64,000 nucleotides of DNA from Zavarzinia compransoris (GCF_003173055.1 NZ_QGLF01000007.1:62001-126000); one strand, 5' to 3'; shown: positions 19,090 to 29,385, counted from the stretch's first letter. The notes: a model not told the origin generated them from the letters alone. Numbers and translations are program-made.

Positions 19090-19817
19090 ACGCGCTTGCC
19101 GCCGATCGCAAGCAATGGGCCCGCGACCATGCGGCGGCCCTGCGCAATCTTTACGGCCCCCTCGACGGCGAGGGGCTGGTCAAGATCATGTCCCAGCTCG
19201 AATTCCGGGGCCGCATCGCCCTGGTCTCGTCCTTCGGCGCCGAATCGGCGGTCCTGCTGCATCTGGTCGCCAAGGTCGATCGCTCGATCCCGGTGATCTT
19301 CCTCGATACCGACAAGCTGTTCGGCGAGACCCTGCGCTATCGCGACCGCCTGACCCGGCTGCTCGGCCTGACCGACGTCCGCACCATCGAGCCCGACCCG
19401 GTCGAGGTCGAGCGGCGCGATCCGAACGGCGTCCTCTGGCGCGACAATCCGGACGCCTGCTGCCGGCTGCGCAAGGTCGAGCCGCTGGCCCGCGCCCTTG
19501 AAGGCTTCGATGCCTGGTTCACTGGGCGGAAGCGCTTCCAGACCAGCGAGCGCGCGGCCCTGCCCAACGTCGAATCGGCCAACGGCCTGGTGAAGGTCAA
19601 TCCCCTGATCTCCTGGGACCAGGAGGCGCTGGAAGCCTATCGCGTCGCGTATAACCTGCCGCCCCATCCCCTGGTCGAGGACGGCTATGTCTCGATCGGC
19701 TGCATGCCCTGCACCGACCGGGTCGCCGATGGCGGCGAGTATCGCGACGGCCGCTGGGCCGGCACCGGCAAGCGCGAATGCGGCATCCACCTGGAGGCCG
19801 AGGGTTCCGGCATCTGA
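19086..19817 (+). CDS. cysH: Adenylylsulfate (APS) reductase, assimilatory
   Basis: 243 residues. The PAPS/APS reductase fold shows SSFGAESAVLLHLV (PP-loop) and FLDTDKLFGETLRYRD. Cys125-Cys126 and Cys206-x2-Cys209 are the paired cysteines that bind a 4Fe-4S cluster in APS reductases, and GTGKRECGIH near the end carries the catalytic Cys232. Plant/bacterial APS rather than PAPS is therefore the expected substrate, reduced to sulfite with thioredoxin. It is translationally coupled to the siroheme gene, fitting assimilatory sulfate reduction. ATG 19086 is chosen over an ATG three codons earlier because of that overlap. Confidence 0.93.
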   Translation: MNALAADRKQWARDHAAALRNLYGPLDGEGLVKIMSQLEFRGRIALVSSFGAESAVLLHLVAKVDRSIPVIFLDTDKLFGETLRYRDRLTRLLGLTDVRTIEPDPVEVERRDPNGVLWRDNPDACCRLRKVEPLARALEGFDAWFTGRKRFQTSERAALPNVESANGLVKVNPLISWDQEALEAYRVAYNLPPHPLVEDGYVSIGCMPCTDRVADGGEYRDGRWAGTGKRECGIHLEAEGSGI

Positions 19818-19958
19818 GCAGGAACCGGCGGCGCCCGGGCCCATGTGGCCGCGATCGGCGGCAAGCGCATTGCCGGTTTCCAATGCGCGAAATCGTGAAC
19901 ACTCGAAAACACGCTTGCTCCCGCGGGCCGGATTTGCTACCAACCGCGCCTGCCCGAT

Positions 19959-20044
19959 GCGGTCGTGGCGGAATGGTAGACGCGCAAGCTTGAGGTGCTT
20001 GTGGGGTAACTCCCGTGGAAGTTCGAGTCTTCTCGACCGCACCA
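19959..20044 (+). tRNA. tRNA-Leu (anticodon GAG)
   Basis: Acceptor arms GCGGTCG and CGACCGC pair perfectly, with discriminator A and an encoded CCA (20042-20044). The anticodon stem CAAGC/GCTTG holds loop TTGAGGT, giving anticodon GAG for CUC/CUU codons. A long variable arm (class II) and GTTCGAGTC T-loop are present. Total 86 bases. An intrinsic terminator follows at once. Confidence 0.95.
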
Positions 20045-20049
20045 AACTG

Positions 20050-20082
20050 AAAAAGCCCGGACCTGCTGGTTCGGGCTTTTTT
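20050..20082 (+). terminator. Intrinsic terminator after tRNA-Leu
   Basis: AGCCCGgACC-tgct-GGTtCGGGCT followed by TTTTT. It begins a few bases after the tRNA CCA end. Confidence 0.85.
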
Positions 20083-20162
20083 CATGCCCGCTGTTTTCGG
20101 AATGACGCACAATCGGCCGCGAATCTGCCGGTGACGGCCAAAAATCGAAATGCGGAGGAGCA

Positions 20163-22232
<2,070 letters not shown>

Positions 22233-22377
22233 TGATCCCACCCGGGCGCGGGCTTGCCCCCCGCGACCTGCCTCCTTATGGCCTTGAAGGAAGGGAAGCC
22301 GTTTTCCGCTCGATGGCCGCTTCGGCCGGGCACGCGACCGATTCCGACGACAGGTCTTCAAGAATGGGAGCAGGCCC

Positions 22378-23049
22378 TTGACGACGACGAAGAAGACACC
22401 CTGTGCCTGGGTCAGTCGAGCGTTCAAGACAACCTCGCTCACCCGATATATCGTGCCTGAGAACTACAAAGAAAATCTCGAAGAGATGGCAGATGTTGTT
22501 CTCCGCAACAGGCAAGGAATCCCTTTGCCATCGGAGCGATTTCCAAAAATCTTCTATGGAGAATATCCGGAAAGAAAAATCGAAAAACTGCCAGATCTCT
22601 TTGAGGCAAGTGGGTTTTGGATAATCTCGTCTCGCCTTTTAGATATTTTCCATTGTTTCAACATGGAGAACACATCATTTTATAAGATAAAGATTTTCCA
22701 GCACGATAATATTACACCTGTTGATGGGAATTATTACTGCATTAATTTTGGTGATCGAAAGGAAACGTTCCTGCCTGAAGCATCACCCAGAGCCAGGAAG
22801 ATTTACCCTGACAAGGACATCTGGACCCTGAATAGTGCACCAAAGGATGACGATATTGCCCTTGCTGGCGCCGCACTTGACGGAGCGGACCTCTGGATCG
22901 AAGAGCCACGGTTTACCAGAGCTTTTTTCCTGAGCGACGGCTTGGTTACAGCCCTGCGGAAGGCAAAATTGACTCGCCATTTTGGCCTTTATCGATGCCG
23001 GATTCATCATCGCTCCGACGCGGCGATCTTTCACAACAGTATCATCTGA
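22378..23049 (+). CDS. Imm11/DUF1629-like immunity protein (orphan, atypical base composition)
   Basis: Open for 223 residues from TTG 22378; the real start is uncertain because relatives begin near the RYIVPENYKENLEEMADV segment (about residue 23), where only a GTG is available. Middle and end fit the DUF1629 family: SERFPKIFYG, FEASGFWIISSRLLDIFHCF, LWIEEPRFTRAFFLSDGLVTALRKAKLTRHFGLYRCR. Such proteins are found with polymorphic toxins. No toxin gene is next to it. The segment 22440-22800 is visibly richer in A and T than its neighbours, which suggests acquisition by transfer. The N-terminus may be a truncated or refused beginning. Confidence 0.6.
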   Translation: MTTTKKTPCAWVSRAFKTTSLTRYIVPENYKENLEEMADVVLRNRQGIPLPSERFPKIFYGEYPERKIEKLPDLFEASGFWIISSRLLDIFHCFNMENTSFYKIKIFQHDNITPVDGNYYCINFGDRKETFLPEASPRARKIYPDKDIWTLNSAPKDDDIALAGAALDGADLWIEEPRFTRAFFLSDGLVTALRKAKLTRHFGLYRCRIHHRSDAAIFHNSII

Positions 23050-23085
23050 GACGGCGAACCGGTTTTCGCTTTGCCTGAAGAAATG

Positions 23086-23691
23086 CTATCCCGCCAGGGC
23101 GAGGGCGGAGAGCACCAGGGGCAGGCGGTCGTTGCCGAAATACATGTCCGTCCCGTCGACGAACATGGTGGGGGAGCCGAAGCCGCCCCGCTCGATCAAT
23201 TCCGCGGTATTGGCGCGCAGCCGGTCCTTCAGGTCCGGCTGCGCGATCGCCCGGAAGAAATCCTCGCGGTCGAGGCCGACGCGGTCCAGCACCGGCGCGA
23301 TCGCCGCATCCTGCGAGATATCTTCCAGCCGGCCCCAATAGGCTTCGAACAGGGCGCGGGCATAGGGGACGAGCACGCCCGCCGCCTCGGCGACGAAACA
23401 GCCGCGCATCGCCTTCACGCTGTTGACGGGGAAGACCGGCGGCTGGCCGATGGCGATGCCGGCCTCGCGCGCCCAGTCCTGAAGATCCTTGTGATAATAG
23501 CGCAGCTTCACCGGGTTCGGCTTTTCCCGCCAGGCATAGACGCTGTCGTTCACCGCGTTGAACACGCCCCCGACCAGGAACGGCCGGAACACGAGTTCGG
23601 CGCCGCCCGCGGCCGCCACCTGCTCGATGCGGGAGAAGGCGAGATAGGTCCAGGGACTGGAAATATCGAAGAAGAATTCGAGCTTCGGCAC
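23086..23691 (-). CDS. DsbA-fold 2-hydroxychromene-2-carboxylate isomerase-like protein
   Basis: 201 residues from GTG 23691, chosen because the family starts with PKLEFFFDISSPWTYLAFSR and a GGGGGG ribosome site lies just upstream; an ATG 16 codons earlier is possible. The active Ser is in the SSP motif of the thioredoxin-like fold; helical insertion follows, then GSPTMFVDGTDMYFGNDRLP at the end. Family members isomerise 2-hydroxychromene carboxylate in naphthalene breakdown or act as kappa-class glutathione transferases. With no aromatic degradation genes here and a glutathione transferase gene opposite, a general glutathione-dependent role is more likely. Confidence 0.85.
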   Translation of the reverse strand: MPKLEFFFDISSPWTYLAFSRIEQVAAAGGAELVFRPFLVGGVFNAVNDSVYAWREKPNPVKLRYYHKDLQDWAREAGIAIGQPPVFPVNSVKAMRGCFVAEAAGVLVPYARALFEAYWGRLEDISQDAAIAPVLDRVGLDREDFFRAIAQPDLKDRLRANTAELIERGGFGSPTMFVDGTDMYFGNDRLPLVLSALALAG

Positions 23692-23862
23692 GGACGCCCC
23701 CCTTTGCTTTCTTGTTGTCGCCGGCGCCTGCCATGACACACTCCCCGGCGGTGCCGGGGCAAGCCCTTCGAGCGAACGGCCGATTCAGTGGATCGGCAAG
23801 GCGCTCGAATGTCCTTGAAGAGAATGCTTTCTCCAGGCCCAGCGACAGGAAAGGCAAATCCG

Positions 23863-24489
23863 ATGACGGCGGCCCTGACCCTCTACACCAATCCCATGTC
23901 CCGCGGCCGGATCACCCGCTGGATGCTGGAGGAAACCGGCGTTCCCTATGACGTCCGGGTGCTGGACTATGGCACCACCATGAAGGCGCCCGAATATCTG
24001 GCGATCAATCCCATGGGCAAGGTCCCGGCGCTTCGCCACGGCGACCTGGTGGTGACCGAGGCGGCGGCGATCTGCGCCTATCTGGCCGATGCCTTTCCCG
24101 CCGCCGGCCTGGCCCCGGCCCTGGCCGATCCGGCGCGCGGAACTTATTACCGCTGGCTGTTCTTCGCCGCCGGCCCGCTGGAAGCCGCCGTCAGCAACAA
24201 GGCGCTGGGCGTCGACGTGCCGCCGGAGCGCCGCGCCCTGGTCGGTTACGGCTGTATGGCCGATGTCCTCGATACGCTCGAAGGGGCGATCGCGGGCAAG
24301 GACTATCTGCTGGGCGCGACCTTCAGCGCCGCCGACGTCTATGTCGGGGCGCAGGTTTCCTGGGGCCTGCAATTCGGCACGATCGAGGCCCGGCCCGCCT
24401 TCGCCGCCTATGCCGAACGGCTGGAGGCCCGCCCGGCCTGCCGGCGGGCGTCGGCGGCGGACGATGCCCTGATGCCGCCTTCGGCGTGA
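23863..24489 (+). CDS. Glutathione S-transferase family protein
   Basis: 208 residues. The thioredoxin-like N-domain starts ALTLYTNPMSRGRITRWMLEE and holds INPMGKVPALRHGDLVVTEAAAICAYLAD, the glutathione site with its cis-Pro and Glu-Ala/Ser. The helical C-domain follows (FSAADVYVGAQVSWGLQF). It conjugates or reduces substrates with glutathione. ATG 23863 is preceded by AGGAAAGG. It overlaps the next gene by a base and diverges from the isomerase-like gene. Confidence 0.9.
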   Translation: MTAALTLYTNPMSRGRITRWMLEETGVPYDVRVLDYGTTMKAPEYLAINPMGKVPALRHGDLVVTEAAAICAYLADAFPAAGLAPALADPARGTYYRWLFFAAGPLEAAVSNKALGVDVPPERRALVGYGCMADVLDTLEGAIAGKDYLLGATFSAADVYVGAQVSWGLQFGTIEARPAFAAYAERLEARPACRRASAADDALMPPSA

Positions 24490-25484
24490 TGGCGCCGGTC
24501 TTCTCCATCCTCGACCAGTCGCCGATCCGGGCCGGCGGCACCCCGGCCCAGGCGGTGGCGGAAACGGTCGAACTGGCGAAGCTGGGGGACCGGCTCGGCT
24601 ATCACCGCTTCTGGTGCGCGGAGCATCACGCCTCCGCCGCCTTCGCCGGTTCGGCGCCCGAGGTGCTGATCAGCCATCTCGCCGCCGTCACCCGCCGCAT
24701 CCGGGTCGGCAGCGGCGGGGTCATGCTGTCGCATTATGCGCCGCTGAAGGTGGCCGAAGCCTTCCGCATGCTGGAAACCCTCTACCCCGGCCGGATCGAC
24801 CTCGGCCTCGGGCGGGCGCCGGGGGGCGATCATGTCGCCGCCGCGGCCCTGCGCGTCGGGCCGCAGGCCTATGGCCCCGAAGTCTTTCCCGAGCTTCTGG
24901 TCGATCTCTGCGGCTTCCTGCGCGGTTCTCTTGCCGCCGGGCACCCGTTCGCGCGGGTCCGGGCCCAGCCCCAGGGGCAGGGGATGCCGGATCTCTGGCT
25001 GCTCGGTTCCGGCGGCGATTCGGCGGCCTATGCCGGGGCGCTGGGGGCGGGCTTCGCCTATGCCCATTTCATCAACCCGGACAATCTGCGTTCGGCGCTC
25101 GAGGCTTACCGCCGCAGTTTCCGTCCCGGCCTCAACGACCGGCCGCGGGTCATGCTCGCGGTCTTCGCCCTCGCCGCCGACAGCGCCGCGGAGGCGCGGC
25201 ATCTGGCGCGGACCCGGGACCTCTGGGTGCTGAACCTGCTGGCCGGGCGGGACATTCCCTTTCCCGATCCCGACAGTTTCGATCCCGCCGCCCTGCCCGA
25301 AGAGGCCCGCCGCCGGCTGGACCTGATGGCGGCGCGCGGCATCGCCGGTCCGGGCGACGAGGTCAGGACCCGATTGCACGAGATGGCGGAAACGGCCGGG
25401 GCGGAGGAAGTGATGGTGGTGACCATCACCCATGATTTCGCCGCGCGCTGCCGCTCCTACGAATTGCTGGCACCCCCGGCCTGA
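24489..25484 (+). CDS. LLM-class flavin-dependent monooxygenase (YhbW-like)
   Basis: 331 residues. The bacterial luciferase-like barrel is visible: FSILDQSPIRAGG, LGYHRFWCAEHHASAAFAGSAPEVLI, IRVGSGGVMLSHYAPLKVAEAF and LYPGRIDLGLGRAPGG, all hallmarks of the YhbW/alkanal-monooxygenase-like subgroup. Flavin is supplied reduced by a partner. The substrate is unknown. ATG 24489 overlaps the transferase stop (TGA at 24487-24489), implying one operon. Confidence 0.9.
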   Translation: MAPVFSILDQSPIRAGGTPAQAVAETVELAKLGDRLGYHRFWCAEHHASAAFAGSAPEVLISHLAAVTRRIRVGSGGVMLSHYAPLKVAEAFRMLETLYPGRIDLGLGRAPGGDHVAAAALRVGPQAYGPEVFPELLVDLCGFLRGSLAAGHPFARVRAQPQGQGMPDLWLLGSGGDSAAYAGALGAGFAYAHFINPDNLRSALEAYRRSFRPGLNDRPRVMLAVFALAADSAAEARHLARTRDLWVLNLLAGRDIPFPDPDSFDPAALPEEARRRLDLMAARGIAGPGDEVRTRLHEMAETAGAEEVMVVTITHDFAARCRSYELLAPPA

Positions 25485-25491
25485 AAGGACC

Positions 25492-26031
25492 TCACTCCGC
25501 AGGCGGCGGAGGCGGGCCATCGGGGCCGCGGCCGTCGCCGCCGCGCCGGCCCCCATCGCCCCGGCCCCCATCACCCCGGCCCCCATCACTCCGGCCCCCA
25601 TCACTCCGGCCAGGGCGGAAGCGCTTGCGGTCCTCGGGCGACAATTGGCCGGCGGCTTCGACGAAGGCGGCTTCCATCCGCTGCTCGACCGCGTCGCCGA
25701 GGCGGCGCACCCTTTCCAGGGTGGTGGCCAGCGCCGCCTTGTCCAGGGTTTCCGCCTCCATCAGGCGGCGCACCTCGCGCCGGGCCTCGCGCAGGGTTTC
25801 CACCGTCTCGCGCATGTCGCGGCGCGCCGCCCGCATGGTCTCGCGCACGATCTCCTGCCCGGCCGGCGACAACTCGCCGAACAGGCCCTCGACCGCCGAG
25901 GGGCTGCCCATGTTGAAGGGCGGCGGCGGCCCCCGGTGCGCCAGGATCAGGCCCGCGACCACCAGATTGGCGGCCAGCGACAGGGTGAGGGCGACGATCA
26001 GGCCGATGATCCAGCGCCGGTCAACTGTCAT
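25492..26031 (-). CDS. Membrane-anchored Spy/CpxP-like periplasmic protein with Gly-Asp repeat tail
   Basis: 179 residues. Residues 7-31 (WIIGLIVALTLSLAANLVVAG) are a membrane anchor. Residues about 45-140 form long charged helices (RETMRAARRDMRETVETLRE; RRLMEAETLDKAALATTLER; RMEAAFVEAAGQLSPEDRKR) with the LTxxQ-like spacing of periplasmic heavy-metal-sensor or Spy-type chaperones. The tail from 141 is low complexity, with DGGR units encoded by 15-bp DNA repeats. The gene overlaps the anti-sigma gene by 11 bases and is the third of a sigma, anti-sigma, periplasmic protein set, so it may sense envelope stress or metals. Confidence 0.75.
   Translation of the reverse strand: MTVDRRWIIGLIVALTLSLAANLVVAGLILAHRGPPPPFNMGSPSAVEGLFGELSPAGQEIVRETMRAARRDMRETVETLREARREVRRLMEAETLDKAALATTLERVRRLGDAVEQRMEAAFVEAAGQLSPEDRKRFRPGRSDGGRSDGGRGDGGRGDGGRRGGDGRGPDGPPPPPAE
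25546..25605. repeat. Four 15-bp tandem repeats inside the Spy-like gene
   Basis: Units CCGGCCCCCATCGCC, then CCGGCCCCCATCACC and twice CCGGCCCCCATCACT, start at 25546, 25561, 25576 and 25591, with a partial fifth unit after. On the minus strand they encode a five-residue (S/G)DGGR-type unit. Copy number may vary between strains. Confidence 0.9.
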
Positions 26032-26461
26032 AATTCTCTCCTGTCAGCAGGGCCTGGAACTCGTAACCGGCATCGTCGCCGCCGGCGCTGTTGCCGAGGG
26101 GATCGGCGATCATCCCGGTCCAGCCCGCGAAGATGCCGAACAGCAGCGAGGCGGCCAGCGCGGCGGCGGCCGGCGCCACCACCCGCCGCGTCGGGAAGGG
26201 CACGACGTTGGCGCGGAGCGCCTGCCCCGAAGCCCGCGCCGCCGCCAGGATCCGCGTCTTCAGGGCGGCGAGGTCGGGGGCCGGGGCCAGGAGCGCGGCG
26301 GCGATCGTCGCCGCTTCGCGCTGGCGGGCCCGGGCGTCGTCCGATTCCGCCAGCAGGTGGCGGGCGGCAACGGCCCTGGGCACCGGCCAAAGGTCGAGAT
26401 CGGGGCCGAAGCGGTCGAGATCGGTCTGGAACTGGGTCGGGGTCATCGGCTCTTGCGTCAT
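26021..26461 (-). CDS. Putative anti-sigma factor (transmembrane)
   Basis: 146 residues from ATG 26461. The N-terminal half is soluble and cytoplasmic (MTQEPMTPTQFQTDLDRFGP) with helices; residues about 95-120 (APAAAALAASLLFGIFAGWTG) span the membrane once; a short periplasmic end follows (GYEFQALLTGENYDS). It starts one base after the stop of the ECF sigma gene, the standard arrangement for a cognate anti-sigma. No zinc-finger HxxxCxxC motif is present, so it is not a ZAS-type anti-sigma. The binding mode is inferred. Confidence 0.75.
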   Translation of the reverse strand: MTQEPMTPTQFQTDLDRFGPDLDLWPVPRAVAARHLLAESDDARARQREAATIAAALLAPAPDLAALKTRILAAARASGQALRANVVPFPTRRVVAPAAAALAASLLFGIFAGWTGMIADPLGNSAGGDDAGYEFQALLTGENYDS

Positions 26462-26462
26462 T

Positions 26463-27038
26463 TCAACTGGCCTCCGCCGGGGCATAGGCTGACAGGCTGG
26501 ACCGCAGGCTGCGCCTTGCCCGCACCAGGAGGGATTCGAGGGCACCCTCGCTCACCTCGAGGACGGCCGAGGCTTCGGCCTGGCTGAAACCGTCGACCAG
26601 GCAGAGGCGGACCGCCTGGGCCTGCCGCTCGGGCAGGCCGGCGAGCGCCGCTTCGAGGGCCCGGCCCAGCGCGTTGCGCAGCGCCGCCGCTTCCGGGTCC
26701 TCGCCGGGGTCGACCGGCTCGGGCACCTCGTCCAGCGCCGCCGGGCGGCGCCGGCGCATCTGGTCGAGGGCCAGATTCATCACGATGCGCCACAGCCAGG
26801 TGGAAACCCTGGCCTGCGGCTGCCAGTCGGCGGCACGGGTCCAGACGCGCAGGAAGGCTTCCTGCGCGATCTCCTCCGCGATCGCCGGGCTGCCGGTCAC
26901 CCGCCGGGCCAGGGCGACGGCCCGCGCCAGGTGACGGTCCATGAGCAGGGCGAAGGCGGCCTCGTCGCCGCCCGCGATCCGCCGCATCAGGCTGTCGTCG
27001 TCCGCCGGGGTGCTGGCCTCGGGGCCTTTGCCCATCAT
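26463..27038 (-). CDS. ECF-type RNA polymerase sigma factor
   Basis: 191 residues. Region 2 lies at about 15-85 (LMRRIAGGDEAAFALLMDRH; EEIAQEAFLRVWTRAADWQP; STWLWRIVMNLALDQMRRRR), region 4 at about 120-180 (ALAGLPERQAQAVRLCLVDG; FSQAEASAVLEVSEGALESL). It directs polymerase to stress or envelope genes when released by the adjacent anti-sigma. Two Met codons (27038 and 27035) are possible starts. It is divergent from mgtE; two palindromes lie in the gap. Confidence 0.92.
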   Translation of the reverse strand: MMGKGPEASTPADDDSLMRRIAGGDEAAFALLMDRHLARAVALARRVTGSPAIAEEIAQEAFLRVWTRAADWQPQARVSTWLWRIVMNLALDQMRRRRPAALDEVPEPVDPGEDPEAAALRNALGRALEAALAGLPERQAQAVRLCLVDGFSQAEASAVLEVSEGALESLLVRARRSLRSSLSAYAPAEAS

Positions 27039-27058
27039 CCGCTTCCGTCTTTCCGCGC

Positions 27059-27086
27059 ATCGTAACGATCATGCAACGGACGTTGC
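27059..27086. promoter_or_regulatory. Two adjacent palindromes upstream of the ECF sigma gene
   Basis: ATCGTAACGAT (27059-27069) and GCAACG-GA-CGTTGC (27073-27086) lie 21 bases before the sigma gene start. They may be an operator or part of an autoregulated promoter. The spacing between GCAACG and CGTTAC on the minus strand is too short for a standard ECF promoter. Confidence 0.4.
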
Positions 27087-27174
27087 GGTATTTTCCTGCG
27101 CCGCGCCTTAAGCCTTTTCGCGATCACATTGCTTCGCTAGCTTCGGCGCCGTCCGTCGGACCCCGGTCTGGCGT

Positions 27175-27189
27175 ATCCCAGTCTGGGAT
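27175..27189. promoter_or_regulatory. Palindrome before mgtE
   Basis: ATCCCAG-T-CTGGGAT is a perfect 7-bp inverted repeat 23 bases upstream of the mgtE start. It could be an operator or a short 5' leader hairpin. No M-box magnesium riboswitch was recognised. Confidence 0.4.
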
Positions 27190-27212
27190 CGGTCTCGAAC
27201 GCGGAGGGTAAC

Positions 27213-28592
27213 ATGGGCGAGCCGCTGGCGCGCGAGACGGTCGAGGACAGGCAGGTCGGCCTGGACGACCAGCAGCGCACCGCCGTCATCGCCGCCCTCG
27301 ACGACGGCGACCGCGAGGCGCTGCGCGCGGCCCTCGGCGACATCCATGTCGCCGACCTCGCCGACCTGATCGAGCAATTGTCCCACGAGCAGCGCCGCAG
27401 CCTGATCGAAAGCCAGGGCAGCGATCTCGACCCGGAACTCCTGTCCGAACTGCACGGCCCGGTGCTGGCCGAGGTGCTGGACCTGATCGGCCCGCGCGAG
27501 GCCGCCGCCGCCCTGGCGCAGATGGACTCGGACGATGCCGTCTACGTCCTCAACGAATTCGACGACGACCAGCAGCGCGAAGTCCTGGCCGAACTCGCCC
27601 CGGCCGAGCGCCAGGCCCTGCAGGCGAGCCTCGCCTTTCCGGAAGATTCCGCCGGCCGCCTGATGCAGCGCGACGTGGTCGCGGTGCCCGACTACTGGAC
27701 CATCGGCCGCGTGCTGCAATACCTGCGCGGCGAGGCCGACCTGCCCGACCGTTTCTATGAAATCGTCGTCGTCGACGGCGAGAACCGCCCGGTCGGCACC
27801 GTGCCCCTCGACCGCATGCTGCGCACCCATGCGGATCTCGCGGTGGGGCTCATCATGGGCAAGGCCGAACATCTGGTCCCGGTCGACATGGACCAGGAAG
27901 AGGTCGCCTTCCTGTTCCAGCAATACCGCCTGGTTTCCGCCGCCGTGGTCGACCGCGAGGGGCGCCTTGCCGGCGTCATCACCGCCGACGACATCGCCGA
28001 CGTGATCGAGGAAGAGGTCGAGGAAGACGCCATGCTGCTCGGCGGCGTCGCCGAGACCGACATTCAGGAATCGGTCTGGGACACCATCCGGCTGCGCTTC
28101 ACCTGGCTGTTCGTCAACCTGGGCAATGCCTTTCTGGCGGCGTCGGTGATCGGCCTGTTCGACGGCACGATCGAGAAGATCGTCGCCCTGGCGGTCTTGA
28201 TGCCGATCGTCGCCTCCATGGGCGGCAATGCCGCGACCCAGCCCCTGACGGTGGCGGTGCGCACCCTGGCGACCAAGGAATTGACCACCGCCAACGCCCG
28301 CCGCGTGGTGCTCAAGGAATTCTGGGTCGGCGCCATCAACGGCTCGGTCTTCGCCCTGATCGTCGGCATCATCGGCTTCGGCTGGTTCGGGGATTGGGAA
28401 CTGGGGCTGGTGCTCGGCTGCGCCATGGTCATCAACATGATGGTGGCGGCGCTGGTCGGGGTGCTGGTCCCGATCGGCCTCGACCGTGTCGGCGTCGATC
28501 CGGCGATCGCCTCCGGGGTGTTCGTCACGACCGTGACCGATGTCGTCGGCTTCCTGGCCTTTCTCGGCCTCGCGACGCTTCTCCTGCTGTGA
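27213..28592 (+). CDS. mgtE: Magnesium transporter MgtE
   Basis: 459 residues with the full MgtE plan. The N domain of helical repeats occupies about 15-140 (DIHVADLADLIEQLSHEQRR; ALAQMDSDDAVYVLNEF). Two CBS domains follow (SAGRLMQRDVVAVPDYWTIG; AEHLVPVDMDQEEVAFLFQQ; DREGRLAGVITADDIADVIE). The membrane domain begins near 290 and includes VLMPIVASMGGNAATQPLTV, the pore loop. It admits magnesium, with the N and CBS parts closing the gate at high internal magnesium. GGAGG precedes the ATG. Confidence 0.95.
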   Translation: MGEPLARETVEDRQVGLDDQQRTAVIAALDDGDREALRAALGDIHVADLADLIEQLSHEQRRSLIESQGSDLDPELLSELHGPVLAEVLDLIGPREAAAALAQMDSDDAVYVLNEFDDDQQREVLAELAPAERQALQASLAFPEDSAGRLMQRDVVAVPDYWTIGRVLQYLRGEADLPDRFYEIVVVDGENRPVGTVPLDRMLRTHADLAVGLIMGKAEHLVPVDMDQEEVAFLFQQYRLVSAAVVDREGRLAGVITADDIADVIEEEVEEDAMLLGGVAETDIQESVWDTIRLRFTWLFVNLGNAFLAASVIGLFDGTIEKIVALAVLMPIVASMGGNAATQPLTVAVRTLATKELTTANARRVVLKEFWVGAINGSVFALIVGIIGFGWFGDWELGLVLGCAMVINMMVAALVGVLVPIGLDRVGVDPAIASGVFVTTVTDVVGFLAFLGLATLLLL

Positions 28593-28602
28593 AGGGTGAC
28601 AA

Positions 28603-29385
28603 ATGGCGGCCGAAGGACTAGATGCTAGCCCCGAGATTGGCAGGAACACCGGCCCGATGGATCTGAGCATTGTCATTCCCGTCCTCAACGAGTCCGAAAA
28701 CGTCGGGCCCCTGCTGGACGAGGTCCTGGCCGCCCTGCGGCCCCTCGGCATCGCCTTCGAGGTGATTTTCGTCGACGACGGCTCGACCGACGACACCGCC
28801 GCCCGCCTGGCGGCGCGGCAAGTCGATGCGGCGGAACTGCGCGTCGTCCGCCATGCCGGCCGCTATGGCCAGAGCATGGGGGTGCGGACCGGCGTACTGG
28901 CCGCCCGGGGCGCCTGGATCGGCACCCTCGACGGCGACCGCCAGAACGACCCCGCCGACCTGCCCAAGCTGTGGGCCGCCGCCAACGGCCCGGAACAGCC
29001 GGGCCTGATCGCCGGCGAGCGGATCAAGCGCAACGACAATTGGCAGAAGCGCTATGCCTCGCGCTTCGCCAACTGGCTGCGCCAGAAACTGCTGCGCGAC
29101 GGGGTGAAGGATACGGGCTGCGGCCTGAAGATGTTCCGCCGCGACCTGTTCATCGAATTCCCGCATTTCGACCACATGCACCGCTACCTGCCGGCGCTGG
29201 CCCGGCGCCACGGCGCCAAGGTGCTGCCGGTGCCGGTGAACCACCGGGCGCGCGAGGCCGGCAGCTCGAAATACGGCACCCTCGACCGGGCCCTGGTCGG
29301 CGCCACCGATCTCTTCGGCGTGTGGTGGCTGATCCGCCGGTCCAAATTCCCGATCCGGCTGCGCGATGACGGCAGCCGCGGCTGA
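28603..29385 (+). CDS. Family 2 glycosyltransferase (polyprenyl-phosphate sugar transferase, DPM1/ArnC-like)
   Basis: 260 residues from ATG 28603, which has AAGGG at good spacing; ATG 28657, just before LSIVIPVLNESENV, is an alternative. Fold GT-A motifs are present: SIVIPVLNESENV, EVIFVDDGSTDDT, GTLDGDRQNDPADLP (DXD region) and KDTGCGLKMFRRDLF. There is no membrane anchor at the C-terminus. It probably charges undecaprenyl phosphate with a sugar for the ArnT-like enzyme encoded next, whose gene overlaps by 20 bases. Confidence 0.88.
   Translation: MAAEGLDASPEIGRNTGPMDLSIVIPVLNESENVGPLLDEVLAALRPLGIAFEVIFVDDGSTDDTAARLAARQVDAAELRVVRHAGRYGQSMGVRTGVLAARGAWIGTLDGDRQNDPADLPKLWAAANGPEQPGLIAGERIKRNDNWQKRYASRFANWLRQKLLRDGVKDTGCGLKMFRRDLFIEFPHFDHMHRYLPALARRHGAKVLPVPVNHRAREAGSSKYGTLDRALVGATDLFGVWWLIRRSKFPIRLRDDGSRG

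Noticed and set aside
25546-25612. CRISPR-like repeats
   Set aside because: The 15-bp units are directly joined without spacers and encode a peptide repeat in the Spy-like gene.
27059-27090. ECF autoregulated promoter
   Set aside because: GCAACG and CGTTAC are separated by 13 bases instead of the usual 16-17, so only palindromes are reported.
27087-27212. Possible magnesium riboswitch before mgtE
   Set aside because: The leader is too short and lacks the M-box core; only a 15-nt palindrome was seen.
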